This document shows positions 13,140-25,700 of a stretch of DNA of 64,000 bases, in pieces; within the stretch, counting starts at the first letter, position 1, and each line of letters starts with the position of its first letter. The position numbers were made by a program, and so were the translations under genes. Source of the DNA: Histoplasma ohiense. Taxonomy: Eukaryota; Ascomycota; Eurotiomycetes; Onygenales; Ajellomycetaceae. Location of the stretch: contig JAEVHH010000003.1 in the NCBI GenBank assembly GCA_017607445.1, positions 1,984,001 through 2,048,000 of the forward strand, in the 5' to 3' direction. The notes under the pieces were generated by a model. The model saw only the letters and a list, made by a program, of their open reading frames with translations, searched no databases and had not been told where the DNA came from.

Positions 13140-14946
13140 GAAAACAAACAACAAATACAAAAACAACATACTCTCAAATATCAAAAGCACAAACATCAAG
13201 TTGAAAGACATCAGAAACACAAATCTTAAATTGAAAAATGCTAGAAATACAAATCTCACTCAAACTTCAATCAAATACATTTTTTTTAGAAGGATTTTAT
13301 CAGAGAAAAAAGAAAATGAAAAAAATTCAATTTGAGTAGAATAAATACAAAAAATAAAACATACAAGCAAGAAAAAAAAAAGAAAACAGATTCTAAGAAA
13401 AGTCTAAAGACTCTCAGTTCACTCATCTTCATCTCACTTTTCATTTTTCATTTTCTCTTTTCTCTTTCATCATCTCTCTCATCTTCTCTCTCTGCTATTC
13501 TTGCTCAATACTTCTTCTGATACTCATATATTACCAGCACTCATTTTGGGTGCAGAGATATAGACAAATATCTATTTCACAAAACATTTGTCTTCTCATA
13601 TCTTCTCTCCCTCATCAATCTATTCATTCTTCAGCATATTTGATGAAGAAAGATATTTTCTCTTATCTTTTTCTCTTACTTCTTCATCATTCAGAGCACT
13701 CTCTTCCCCTGCTCCACAGATGTCAGTGGCAAATTGACAAAGAAAGCAGACATCATGAGCACTGCTGCAGTCATCAGCATCTTCACAATTTTTTTCATTG
13801 ACTCTTCAGTCAATTTCTCTGATCTCTTCTCAGTCAATCTCTTTCCAGCCAACTTCTTTTCAGCTGACTTCTTCATTACAGAGCTCTCAGAGCTCATCAC
13901 TTTTAAAACCCTTTTCTTCACATTCTTCTCTTTCTCTAGTATCTCTGCTCTGAAAGAATCAGATATAATCATAGTTTTCAAAATCTGCACCTCTGCAGAC
14001 TCAGCTGCTGTCTGATGCTGAAATCATAGAGCATTCACCTCTGCTCTGCTCTGAGCAGACAGCATCATCAGATGAGATGTGTTCAATCATTTAACTAAAT
14101 GATGAAGATGACTTTTGTGACTGGCTATGTCTTTCTCAGCTGCCATCTCTGTGAAGATAAACACTCATCTGTGCATGATGCATCTCAGAAGAGGTGTATC
14201 ATGCATCTAGCATCATTATCAGTATATCAACATTGTTTATAACATGAATTAAAGAGGATCACTCATGGATTTGCAGAATTTCCCTGCAGAAACACAAGCC
14301 TCACAACACTTTCAGACATTTGACTTCAACACACATCAAAAATCAACATCTTCAAGTCTAGAGACACAACATTCACATGAAATCTGACTGTTGTGCATCA
14401 TGTGATTAGAGCTAAATCTAGAGCAATATAACAAGTGAACAGTGAATGATGCTATACAGAAATGAGCTAGTGGCACACATGACCACACTAATAACACCAC
14501 TGACTAGAAACACCAACAATAATACATGATAAGTGTTCAAGGAACAACTTACTTATAAAATTGAAGTAATCAAAAAAGCTCATTTCAATATAAAAAAGAA
14601 GGGGGGGGGGGAACAATGATATAAAAATTTAAAAATTTTTTATTGAAGATGAAAAATCACAGCAGAAAGATAAGAAGCTTTGATGATGATTAAGTTAAAA
14701 AAGAAGAGAAATCTTCAAAAGAAAAGAAATTCTTTTTGCTTCTCTGCATGCAATCTCTAGCAATCAAAGAATTCATCAATTCCACCTCATTAGAAAATCA
14801 ATAACAACATGTATACAAGCTATCTAGAGGACATGATTGATACACTGCTATCAACAAGCAGAACTTACAATATGGGAATGCAATTATCTACTAGTAAGCA
14901 ATCTATACAATCACTGAGAGCAGCTCTTATAAAAAAGAGAGGCAAT
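13140..14946 (+). other. Gypsy-1B 3' region between pol and 3' LTR
   Basis: About 1.8 kb without a sense gene. It starts with A-rich sequence (13140-13400), then pyrimidine-rich sequence, the antisense ORF at 13691-14206, AT-rich sequence, an 11-G homopolymer at 14601-14611, and the purine-rich tract aaaaaagagaggcaat directly before the 3' LTR, which is the likely polypurine tract. Confidence 0.6.
13691..14206 (-). pseudogene. antisense ORF in the 3' region of Gypsy-1B
   Basis: On the strand opposite to gag/pol, one frame runs 171 codons from ATGCATGATAC (14206) to TGA (13691-13693). Only three internal TGA stops occur, at places that could be Trp or Arg. The last 99 codons are fully open. 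The product is basic and helical: ASHKSHLHHLVK, SDSFRAEILEKEKNVKKR, then Lys/Glu-rich sequence and a hydrophobic C-terminal stretch (MLMTAAVLMMSAFFVNL) that could be a membrane segment. An upstream AG-ending intron is possible (ctgataatgatgctag just before the start). Function is unknown. Some Gypsy elements are known to carry antisense genes here. It could also be chance, but the high density of TGA elsewhere makes so open a frame notable. Confidence 0.5.
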
Positions 14947-15209
14947 TGTAATGCACTTGTTTATTATTTGCTTACTATCTTCACTTATTTTTACCTCTTT
15001 CCATTATACTCTTGCTACTGCTATTTCTATATGTATATATATATTGATGTATGTATTTCACACATCTTCTTTCTCTTTCTTTTCTTCCTTAGCAATTAGC
15101 TACACTACATTACACTACTATACTACACTCTACAATATATTACTATTATCTCTGCTACACTATAAACTATCTTCTACTGTTACTCTTCACACTGTCACTA
15201 CACCTCACA
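14947..15209 (+). repeat. 3' LTR of Gypsy-1B
   Basis: 263 bp, the same length as the 5' LTR, TG...CA bounded. CpG sites of the 5' LTR are lost. It is immediately followed by LINE sequence at 15210. Confidence 0.9.
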
Positions 15210-18200
15210 AGTAATCTCCAAGGGGCTGAAACACATTGTTGCAAGGCAACTGATGTACACAGCACTCATTTATGATGTAGTCAGCTTGCAGTATGAAGAG
15301 ATGCTGCTCAGATGATCTGCAATGAATCTGATAGCTGCTTTCACTCATGAGATGAAGACAGCCTTCATACAAAACAAGAAGATATTCATGATTATAATGA
15401 ATGTGCAGAATGCCTTTGATGCTGTGCTGTGCAGATAATTACTTCAATAAATGATGCAACAGAGATGACTGTATGAGCTGCTACAACTTATTGACAGCTT
15501 TCTCATCAAATGCAGAGCTCAGATTCAACTGAAGAGAATCATCACAGCAGCACATCAGATACAATGTGACACATTACAGAAATTTTCTTTGTCATCAATA
15601 CTGTTTCTTCTGTATCTGACAAAGCTGCTGTGGCAGAATCTGAAATTATACTTTGACTATACAGATGATCTGAATACTTGACAGGCTATACACTTGCTTA
15701 ACAACAATACTATTCTTCTCAGCCATGATATACAGAGTATTCTGAGATGAGAGAAGACAAACAAAATAGTCTTCACATCAAAGAAAATTGAGATGATTTA
15801 TCTCACAAGAAAGTAACACAATGAAACACTGTCAGTGAATATATCAGAGAATCTGATCATACACTCTGTCACTGTCTCAGCTAAACAAAAGTCAGCACTT
15901 TGTTGACTAAGTATATACTTTGACAGAAGACTCATCTGAAGATCATATATTTCTGTTCAGACAAAGAAGATAAGAACTGTGACTCAGTATATTTAAAGTC
16001 TAGAGAAGATCAGAGATGAGCTCTCAGCAGATGTTCTGTGAAAAACAGTTACTATCTACATAATTCTCTCACTGCTCTATAACACAGAGATCTGATACAG
16101 CAGCTGTATACAGTCAGTAAAGTACACAGACAGAAGTGAAGAGATCAGCTCTCATCTGAGATAATATATAAAAACAGTTGAGAAAATACTTATCATAACA
16201 ATCAGAGAAGTTCTTTCAGTTTTCTGTACAATATTCATCACAAGTCTATACTGAGATGCTGAACTTTCATCAGCAATGATAGCTCTGAGAAAGATCAAAA
16301 TACATTTCACAACAAGACTTCAGATGATGAATGAGAGATACTCACTGACTTCACAGATAGCTTTCTCAATGATTATATATAAAAGAGAGACTGAAATTCA
16401 GCAGTATTCAAAGATCAAGATTCAGAGATTGAAGACACTGCTATCTGCAGTCAATAGATTCACACTTATCATTCCACACTACTCAGAGAAATGTGGGACA
16501 GATCTCACAGAAAGTGTAGATAAAAAGAATACTACTCAGACATTTAAAAAATGATGAAAAAGTTAATCTTCAATAAATCTATATATTTTCTCAGATAAAT
16601 CAGAACAGATTCTTGATAACAGTAGATGAATGAACTATAGCTTTATAGTTTATCAGAGAAACAAACAGCTGATCAGCTTCTCAGCTGCACTGAGCTCTAT
16701 ATCACATATCTTCAATGCTGAGATAGTTGATGTCTGCTGTGCATTAGAGTGTATGATGAAGCTTCTACTCTGTATTATAGATGACAGTATCAACTCTTGA
16801 ATCTGACTCTATCTTGACAATATCTCAGTCATCTGAAATATATAGAGCAGTGCAGCAGTCTTCTTAAACTGAGTCTACAGCTGCTGTCACAAGCTTCTCA
16901 GACAATATAATATAGATCTGAAATGAGTCTCTGAGTATATAAGAATAGAGAGTAATGAGAAAGCAGACTGTCTGACTAAGCAGATAATTTCATCTACTAT
17001 AGTCTCAGTCTATAAACTCAAAATCATACTCACAGTCAGTGAGATCTGCACAGTGGCCAAGTAGCTCAGTTAAAAGACAGAGTGAGAGTGATGAAACAAA
17101 GTCTGTGAAAAACTCTCTGACTGATATCAGAGTTGAAGTTTCAGTAGATCAACTGTGAAATATTAAATGAAAACTTCTTCAGAGCTCATCATACTATATC
17201 ATACTCTTCATCACTGACTCATACTTCACTTCTCTCATGAGAACTTCTTCTGATACTACAGACACTTTCAGTATACAGAGATGAAACTCATCTATATATA
17301 TATGAATACAACAAAAGCTCAGAACATTTGATACTCTATCAATACTCACAGAAACACTTTTCTCACTGACTCAAAAAATCAGCAGCACAGTCATATAACT
17401 GAGTGACAGTTGTTGTCTATCTAGAATCTCTGATCTCTACAGACTTTGTAGAACTGCTTGATCACACACAGTTCTACACACAGTACTGTATAAGATAACA
17501 CAGCTGTTTGAGCACACATCATCTGACAGCTCTTCACAGCAGTGCCAAGTCTATACAGACAGTACAGATAGCACAATGTCTGATACAACTGATTCAATCA
17601 ATACAATAAATTCAATCAATGCAATCAGTACAAATGATACAATCAGTTCAATCAGTACAATCAGCTCAATCAATTCAATCAGCACAAATGATACAATTGA
17701 TTCAATCAGTTCAATCAGTACAAACAGTACAAACAGTACAATTGATACAATTGATTCAATCAGTTCAATTGATTCAACTGATGCAAAGGATTCAATCAGT
17801 ATGATTGATTTATTTGTTTCAACTAGCTGTGGTGTAATCAGTACAGTCTGCATGCTGACTCAGTCATGCTCTCTTCTCTCTCTCTCTCTAGACTTGTGCT
17901 GAGTCATGTGATTGCAAGATGCCACAGATGGCACAGTCTTTTCTTCACTCTTTTCTTTATTTTTCTTTTCAGAATACTTATTTTTTCTCTTTTCTTTTAT
18001 CTGTCTCATCTGTCTTTCTTCTGTTGTTAGAAGCACAGATAGTTTTCAGATCAACTGAGAGAGTTATCTCTCTTCATTCACTATAAAGTCTTTCAGACAC
18101 AGCAGCAGTGGTCTTCTCAGAAACCACACTATAGCTTCATTATGAATGGTCATATATCAGATCAGAAGTGAATGTGCAGCTCAGAAAAATCCTTTTCAAT

Positions 18201-18369
18201 GAGCTGAGTCTTCTCAAGAGTTGTCATCTGAATTCTGTTTTCTCTCTCTCTGTGTATATAGAAATCTCTTCAGTGTAGCATGTCTTCATGCTCTTCAGAA
18301 GGCTTCTGAAACACAGATACTGCCTGTGTTTTCTTCAGAATGTTAAATCAATACAAACAAACAAACAAA
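15210..18369 (+). mobile_element. LINE-1: 5'-truncated Tad1-like LINE
   Basis: Homologous to 24418-27676 of the full-length LINE-2. It starts inside ORF2 just upstream of the RT core and reaches the 3' end (ttaaatcaatacaaacaaac). RT motifs include the box FDYTDDLN (YTDD at 15658-15669), which is intact. RNase H follows (NEKADCLTKQI near 16960). A minisatellite at 17580-17810 encodes repeated Ser-Ile/Thr. The 3' end is an (acaa)n-type tail, not poly(A). The left end abuts the Gypsy-1B LTR directly, so the missing 5' half reflects the rearranged junction or earlier 5' truncation. The coding frame has many TGA and TAA stops. Confidence 0.88.
17576..17810 (+). repeat. minisatellite with tcaatcagt-type 9-bp units in LINE-1
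   Basis: Repeated nonamers such as tcaatcagt, acaatcagt and acaattgat. In the forward frame they read as a Ser/Ile/Asn/Thr-rich repeat. The same block, with a different unit order, occurs in LINE-2 (26790-27005) and LINE-3 (41495-41710). Confidence 0.85.
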
Positions 18370-18685
18370 GCAAGCTCAGCAGATTCTGACGATTCAGTAA
18401 CTTATATCATTTATCAATTCATTTATATTCAATCTTTAGCAATTTCAGCAGCTCATCAGCTCATCTACACTCATTCTTCAACAGTTATATCAGCAGTTCA
18501 TCAATATATGAATATCAGAATATAGACTACAATTATTGATTGAATAAATTATTAGAAATAACAGTAGAGTTATTGCACAGCTGTGAAATATAAAATTCAA
18601 AAGAGATATAATACTGTATCAGAAGAACTTTGAATCTCAGTTAAAAAAAATAACAAATATAAAATCAGTATTTATTCACAGCTGT
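18370..18685. other. short interval between LINE-1 and Gypsy-3, unassigned
   Basis: 316 bp of AT-rich DNA holding a 61-codon ORF (18340-18525, starting within the LINE tail) with a partial internal repeat (SAAHQLIYTHSS / SAVHQYMNI). It resembles nothing I recognise. It ends with gctgt, the left target-site duplication of Gypsy-3. Confidence 0.4.
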
Positions 18686-18919
18686 TGTAATAGACGCAAC
18701 AGAAATATCTATATTAGAAAATAGCTACATGACGATAGAAAGGTATAGAATATGAAGGATGAGATATAATGGCAACATTGTCTATATAATGCTTGCTGAT
18801 ATCTATAGATCTTAGAAGATCAGTGATTAGCTTTGAATAATAGAGATTGTTATCTTCTTAATATCATACATATATACTTCATACTACTCTCATAATTATA
18901 TCTAGAACTATCTCTTACA
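18686..18919 (+). repeat. 5' LTR of Gypsy-3
   Basis: 234 bp, the same length as the 3' LTR. It keeps CpG in tagacgcaac and atgacgat, where the 3' LTR has tagacacaat and taatgat. Confidence 0.93.
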
Positions 18920-19005
18920 ATTCTAATCACTCTTAATTTTATTTGAATGATTCATTGTTACACACATCTATAATAATATTTGCAACATTATTTAAAATAT
19001 ATAAG

Positions 19006-20160
19006 ATGATCTCAATATATATAAGATCTCTTGAAAATCAATCTGAATTCTCTATCAGCTCTGACAATCACAATGCAAATCTGCAACAATTGAACAATCA
19101 AATCTGTGAATAAGAGCAGCAATTAGCTATTCTGCATGCACAACAGCAGCTCAATGAGTTGAAAGTACAGATTTGTGAAGATACTTTCATTGAGCTTCAA
19201 TTAATTCAGAATATCACCACAGAATCACTGCAAAATCAATCTGCAGATGATATAGATAATGATAATGAAATATCACTGAGATTAGAAATTAAGAACTACT
19301 ATTGAGAAAGAAATATATTAGAACTCAAAAACTATAAAGATCACATATTGACTCTCTTTACATATCACTGCTGATATTATCAAAAGAAAGAATACAAAAT
19401 AAATGATGCTAAACTCTATCTTAATGCTCATGTTAAGCAGAAATGATTGAATTTTGTATTATTGTATGAGAGACATGAAGAAGCAACACTGTTGACTTTC
19501 AATGATATACTATCATATCTAGAAATGCAAATTAATGATCCACAGAACCAGCACTGATTGATGAGTCAAAAGTTTCAAAATACAAAACAACAAGAATGAC
19601 AATTGATATATGAGTTCTCTAAATATCTTGAAGACTGAGAATACTACTTATTCTCATATAGTGAAGAACAAAGAATGAATAACTTGTATAGTAAGATATT
19701 GAAGATATTATACACTGAATTTAACTGTTGAAATCAAAAATCTCAGAACTACAAAGAGTTGCTTTGAACTCTATAGACTTTTGAAGAAAATATGTCAGAG
19801 TGATGATATGTTATTCACAAAGACAGATCTGTGATATTTATGAGGAATCAGTGTTGTTCTGATAAATCTAGCAACTGTCAAAACAAGAGGAAATAAGAGG
19901 AACAAACAGATTCAACTGAACAAATTAAAAAAGATAAATATAATTGAATGAAGAAGTGTTCTCACTGTCATATGAAGAATCATATTGCAAATAATTGTTG
20001 AATATTACACTTCAAAAAGTGCAATCAATTTCAATAAGCAAAAAATCAACAATTTAAATTGTAGAAGTAGCTGCTGTATTGATAATATAAACAACTAGAC
20101 TATAAAATAAACAGTTATTGACAATGAATATATGAATGCTGATAGAAGCAGAATGATTGA
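19006..20160 (+). pseudogene. Gypsy-3 gag with CCHC zinc knuckle
   Basis: The frame from the ATG at 19006 encodes an N-terminal coiled-coil-like part (NLQQLNNQICE, QQQLNELKVQICED), a gag-like capsid region (NDAKLYLNAHVKQK and LTFNDILSYLEMQINDPQN, about 19390-19550), and a C-X2-C-X4-H-X4-C knuckle (CSHCHMKNHIANNC, about 19956-19997). The stops are TGA, TAG or TAA at positions consistent with Trp, Arg or Gln. pol follows in another frame. Confidence 0.8.
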
Positions 20161-20355
20161 TGATGTGGATGCTAGTGAATTCTGATGTGAATGTAAATTT
20201 CATATCTCACATCTGAGCATCAAAATATTTCTTGAAGACAGAAGATAAATCAAAAGTAGTGAAAGCAGTTGATAATTATAAAATTAAAATGTATGAACAA
20301 CAAAGAGCTGCAATGAAGATTATTGATGATGAACATATTCTCTGAGAAGGATTTC

Positions 20356-20640
20356 TAGACTGGCCGTGTGACTGTGCATGGAATCATGATCAATTTTAGC
20401 GTTGGTCCCATTCTCGTATATTTTGGTTCTGGTCCCATATATTGTTTTTCAAACCAGTCACTTTACACTGTTTGTATTATAGCTCTGATTCCATTTCACT
20501 GTTTATGAGAAATATTTAGATCTCAAATACTGTTCTTATCTTGATTTCTGAGTCACAGTTCTGTTTGGTCCCATTTTATAAAATGGAATCAAACAGAACC
20601 ATGACTTACTCATAATTACATAATACATATATCTTTATGC
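20356..20640 (+). repeat. left subterminal region of hAT-1a with GGTCCCA motifs and palindrome
   Basis: GGTCCCA occurs at 20404-20410, 20431-20437 and 20567-20573. The third lies in a 42-bp inverted repeat (20558-20599) whose arms differ at two positions. The right end has the same motif at 38939-38945, inverted at 38971-38977, and at 39008-39014. Clustered subterminal motifs are the usual binding sites of hAT transposases; that role is inferred here. Confidence 0.65.
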
Positions 20641-21141
20641 TGGATGGTAGCTAATTATGATGTGAGTGTTACCAAATATTGTTATCTTTTTGATGTCACA
20701 ACAGAAATATCATTATATGTCTGTAGACATTTTGAAAATTAAAAAACAAAAACAAAAACAACAACTGAGAATATTATAAAAAAAAAAAAAACAAAAACCT
20801 TCAGCAAAAAAAAAATAATGAAAAAAAAAAATAAAAATAAAATAAAACTCATTTATTCAATCTATAATTGTTAAAAAAATTACTACTCAATCCTTCAGTG
20901 ATCTTCATCATCAATCTAATATTTCTCACAGTGAGAATCATCTGCTCATGATGAATCATGATCTTAAGATCATCTATAAAATGATTAGCACAGTCATCCT
21001 TACAACTACTCATGAACATAGAGATATATTTGAATTTTTCCATTTTCTAACTGTTTTTCATATAATTTTAACCCTACAACTCATTCAACATCATCACACA
21101 CTCTCTGTGATTACTCTACATGTGTGTACTGCATAGATTGA

Positions 21142-22779
21142 GTGGTCATGGAGCCCTCAACACTCTTCTGTTCACTCAAGAACATTGACACAGCCTACAT
21201 CAGATCACTGAAGCTGAAGTCACTGATCAATTTTGTTACTGAAAAGACTGATAAGAGACAGAGAAAGACTGTTACAATGTCTTCTTCAGCTCTCAAAGAA
21301 ATCAGTGACAGTATTCTCACAGTTATCTCTCAGCTACAGAAGTAGTTTGAGAAGGCTCAACAGCAACAGAATCTGCAATAGAAGACTCTCATCAGATTGA
21401 CAAAGACTCTGAACAGCTGAGTTGAGAAGAAGAAGCAGTCAGTCAATCAAAACTTTGTCTGAATCTTCTGTGAAAGATTCATTATATATATAACAGCAGA
21501 TCTGAGTGCAGCATCAACTCTGAGAGAGAGTGCTATCTCAGACACTCACTCACAGTCAAATTCAGCAAAGACAACTGCAAGAGAGTTGACTATCTGAGCA
21601 GATATTATACAGAAGAGAAAAAATTCTGCTCTCTCTGAAGCTATTTCTATCAAGACTACAGCTTTCTCAGCTGACAGAGCTAGTGGAGTCAGTCTGCAGC
21701 TCAAGAATATCAGTCAGTCAAGAAACTTTACAGAGAATACAAAACAGCAGAAGAACTCATGAATCTTTATCATTCTTCAGTCAGAGAAACAAATTACTCA
21801 GCTGCAGTCATATGCTGTGCAGCAGATGATTATTGCAAACATTCAGAGAATGAGAAATATAGCTAATATATCAAAAATGAAGCTCATCAGAACAGATTGA
21901 ATAATCATATCAAGCAACAGAGGTATATACAATACTCTGATCACTGAGAAGACAGTGACTACTCTCTGTAAAGTTCTTGACATCACAGAGATTCAGCTAT
22001 CAGAGTGGTGGTACAATTATGCTGTTTCAGAAGTCTCAGAATTTGTTCAGAACTGAGAAGAAACAAGAATTCCCACAGACAAGATAATTGAGAAAAAGAT
22101 TCTGACTCAGACAAAGATAAAATCAGTGAGCTGTCAACCCTCATAATATGAAGTGAATTTCAAGACAGAGAAGATTATATAAATTGTCTTTTTTCTCATC
22201 TCAGTGAAAGACTTCTCACTCTTCAATGTCAGTGAGAGAATCAGATTCATTGAGAAAAGATCACTGACAGTGAGATATGACTCAGAATGTCAGAGATACT
22301 GTCATTCATCAAAGTGTGTGCAACTGATGAGATGCTCCAACTGCAGTGAGTCCACAAATCAACACAAAAGATCAACAGATGTGAAGTGCAAGAGAACATC
22401 ACAGTGTATCAACTGCTGTCAACTCTACTCAACTGAGCATCAGCACTGTTCTGCTGCACTAAAATATGTGAACAGCATTCTCAGACATCTAACTCAAAAG
22501 AAGCTAGCAGCTGTCCATCATCTTAGCAACAGATATTACAGAGATGCTCAGAAGTGACAATCATCATCAGCACAGCCAGCATCAATGATCACAGTGATGA
22601 TATCTACATCATTCACTCAATCAACTCAGTCAACACAGCTCATTGAACTAGCATCTCACAAGTGAGCAGCTACTCAGAGCTTCATCAGTGAAGAGAATAT
22701 CATCTGACAGATGACTCACATCAGACAACACTCAGCTCACACAGCAGAGCAGCAGTATAGTCAAGCAGTCAAAAAATAG
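21142..22779 (+). pseudogene. LINE-2 ORF1 (gag-like, triple zinc knuckle)
   Basis: A single frame from ATG at 21142, broken by TGA/TAG codons but with no frameshift up to about 22779. The N-terminal part is helical and Gln/Lys-rich (VISQLQKWF-like with TAG at the W/Q position). The C-terminal part (22204-22557) is open for 117 codons and contains three Cys/His clusters (ECQRYCHSSKC, CSNCSESTNQHK, CINCCQLYSTEHQHC), as in ORF1 of Tad1-type LINEs. The product would bind LINE RNA. Confidence 0.75.
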
Positions 22780-22789
22780 TCTAACTTCA

Positions 22790-25700
22790 GCATGCAGACA
22801 ATAGATCTGAAATTCTTCAATCTCATCTCATAGATGAACTTTGACAGCAGCTTATCAAATGACTTCTTATACTAGAACATCAACATCAGCAACACAGCTA
22901 GTATCACAGAAATAATCAGTAGAAAAATCATTCTCTGCAGATCTTTTGAGTAAATACAGTCAGAGCAGCTTTCTGTCACACAGCAGCTCTACAGCTTACT
23001 TTCAAGCAGAGCTGTGAAATGATCTGTATACAGAAGTCTTACACACACTCTGACATCAAAACTTCTAATCATTCAGCATATGAGTACTTTGCATTCATAG
23101 ATCACTGAAATGATACTAATCTGAAGCAGTAAGAGAAGAAGAGACTCTGAGTCATGATATACATATACAAGAGTTCAAAAATAAGAGCACAGCAACATCA
23201 ATCTATATAAAACAGAAATCTGCTGTGAATCAGTGTCAATGACTGCCACATTCTCAATGTGTATAGACAGTCTGAGACAGATACAGTCATGAACTATCTG
23301 ATCAATTTGAGCTTATCAACTCACTGTCTAGTAGATGGGGATTTCAATATATAATATGATGTCTTTGAATCAGAGGCAGTGAATCTGCATCAAGAAGAGA
23401 AGCTTGTTCAGTGAGTCAGTGAACACAGAATGAATTTTGTAAAAGAGATAGATATTTCAACTCATACAGCAAATCATGTAATTGATTTCATCTTCTTCAA
23501 TATAATCTTTACTTTCACTTCAGTATGTCAAAATTTACACTGTGACTCAGATCATCAGTCTATAATTACTATACTGTCAACAACATCTCAGACACAGCAG
23601 AGCAGAGCTCAGATCAAAATCACAGACTTTCAGCTGAAACTCTTTGCAGATCTTTTCAGAGATTTTATAGTGAATATATCTTACTCAGATAGAGTTGAGA
23701 ATGTGACACAGTTTGATAATCTGATTCAACACTTCACTCAGAATCTTCTGACTGCAGCTCAGACAGTCAGTAAGTCAGTGCAATAAAAACAGACTACAGC
23801 TCTCTGATAAACAGCAGACTGTCAAAGAATACATTGAGAGCTCATCACTCATCAGACAGAGACTGTGAAGCATCAGTTCAAGAACACAGTACACAAGATC
23901 AAGCATGTATACTGAAGACAGATAATCAATAAAGTCAGAGATGGCAGAGATCTGTATTGAATGATAGTATAGTATAGACTGAAATTCAACCTCAGAGCAC
24001 TTTCTCTGATGATTGAGGATCAGATTATAGAAGAGACAGCTGTCAAAGTCAAAACACTTCAGCAAATTATTCTGAAATGATACAACTCAGCTGATGATCT
24101 GAAATACAATTCATTGAATGATGAGTACTGAAGTGGCATGAGAAATCTGCTCTGAAATCCTCAGATTGAGATGAAGAAGATAGAGTACAACACTATTGAA
24201 ATACAGAGTATCTCTTCAGACACAGATGAAATCACAGTGCAGTTGCTCAAAATATACTGACAGCATATATTTCTCTTTGTACAGCAGCTATACAACTGCT
24301 ATCTTCAACTCTGCCACTTCCCACAAATCTGAAAACTGACAGAGATGACAATGATATTTAAAATAGATAAAAGAGACAGAAGCTCAGTTCACTTCTGAAG
24401 ACTTATTATTCTTCTCTCAGTAATCTTCAAGAAGCTGAAACACATTGTTATAAGACAACTGATATACACAGCATTCATTCATGATGTAATCAGTTTATAG
24501 TATAAAGAGATACTGCTCAGACAATCTGCAATGAATCTGATAGCTGCTTTCACTCATAAAATGAAGACAGTCTTCACACAAAACAAGAAGATATCCATGA
24601 TTACAATAAATGTGCAGAGTGTCTTTGATGCTGTGCTGTGCAGACAGCTGCTTCAGTAGATGACACAACAGAGATGATCACAAAAGCTGCTACAATTCAT
24701 TGACAGCTTTCTCACTAAACACAGAGCTCAGATTCAGCTGAAGAGAATCAATACAGCAGCATATCAGATGCAATATAACACATCACAGAGATTTTCTCTG
24801 TTATTAATACTGTTTCTTCTGTATCTGACAGAGCTGCTGTGGCAGAACTCAGAATTGCACTTTGACTATACAGATGATCTGAATATTTGATAAGCTACAC
24901 ACTCACTTAACAGCAATACTATTTTTCTCAGTCATGATATACAGAGTATTCTGAGATGAGAGAAGACAAACAAGATGATCTTTACATCAGAGAAACTTAA
25001 AATAATTCATCTCACAAAAAAGCAATATAATGAAGCACTGTCAGTGATTGTGTCAGAGAATCTGATCATACACTCTGTCACTGTCTCAGCTGAACAGAAG
25101 TCAGTACTTTATTAACTGAGTGTATACTTCAACAGAAAATTCATCTGAAGATCACACATCTCTGCTCAGACAAAAAAGACAAGAACTGTGACTCAACACA
25201 TCTGAAGTCTAGAGAAGATCAGAGATAAGCTCTCAGCAGATGCTCTGTAGAAAGCAGTCACTATCTACATAATTCTCTTACTGCTCTATAACACAGAGAT
25301 CTGATACAGCAGTTGCACACAGTCAGTAAGATATATAGACAGAAGTGAGAAAATCAGCTTTCATCTGAGATAACATATAAAAACAATTGAGAAGATGCTT
25401 ATTATAGCAGTCAGAGAAATTCTTTCAGTTTTTCATACAACATTCATCACAACTCTATACTGAGATGCTGAACTTTCATCAGCAATGATAGCTCTGAAGA
25501 AGATCAAAATGTATTTTGCAACAAGGCTTCAGATAATGAATGAGAGACATTCACTGACTTCACAAATAGCTCTCTCAATAATCATATATAAAAGAGAAGC
25601 TGAAACTCAGCAGTATCTGAAGATCAAGATTCAGAGATTAAAAGTGCTGCTGTCTGCAGTCAATAGACTCACACTTATCATCTCATACTACTCAGAGAGA

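Larger units (their letters stand above)
1670..15209 (+). mobile_element. Gypsy-1 copy 1B, complete LTR retrotransposon (interrupted by Gypsy-2a)
   Basis: Bounded by two 263-bp LTRs (1670-1932 and 14947-15209) that start TGTAATGCAC and end CCTCACA. Internal order is gag, pol (protease, RT, RNase H, integrase, chromodomain), then about 1.8 kb of 3' region holding an antisense ORF. Gypsy-2a is inserted at 3547-9650; without it and the duplicated 5 bp the element is about 7.43 kb. The flanking 5-mers differ (ccttc on the left, agtaa on the right), and the left flank is Gypsy-1 pol while the right flank is LINE sequence, so the expected target-site duplication is missing. All coding regions carry stops and the copy is not autonomous. 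Confidence 0.9.

Noticed and set aside
13691..14015. Plus-strand ORF at 13734-14015 as a gene
   Set aside because: It is the Phe/Ser-rich shadow of the antisense ORF, whose composition and length are more protein-like.
17551..17853. ORFs over the LINE minisatellite (both strands, also at 41356-41731)
   Set aside because: They are open in several frames only because a 9-bp repeat has no stop in those frames.
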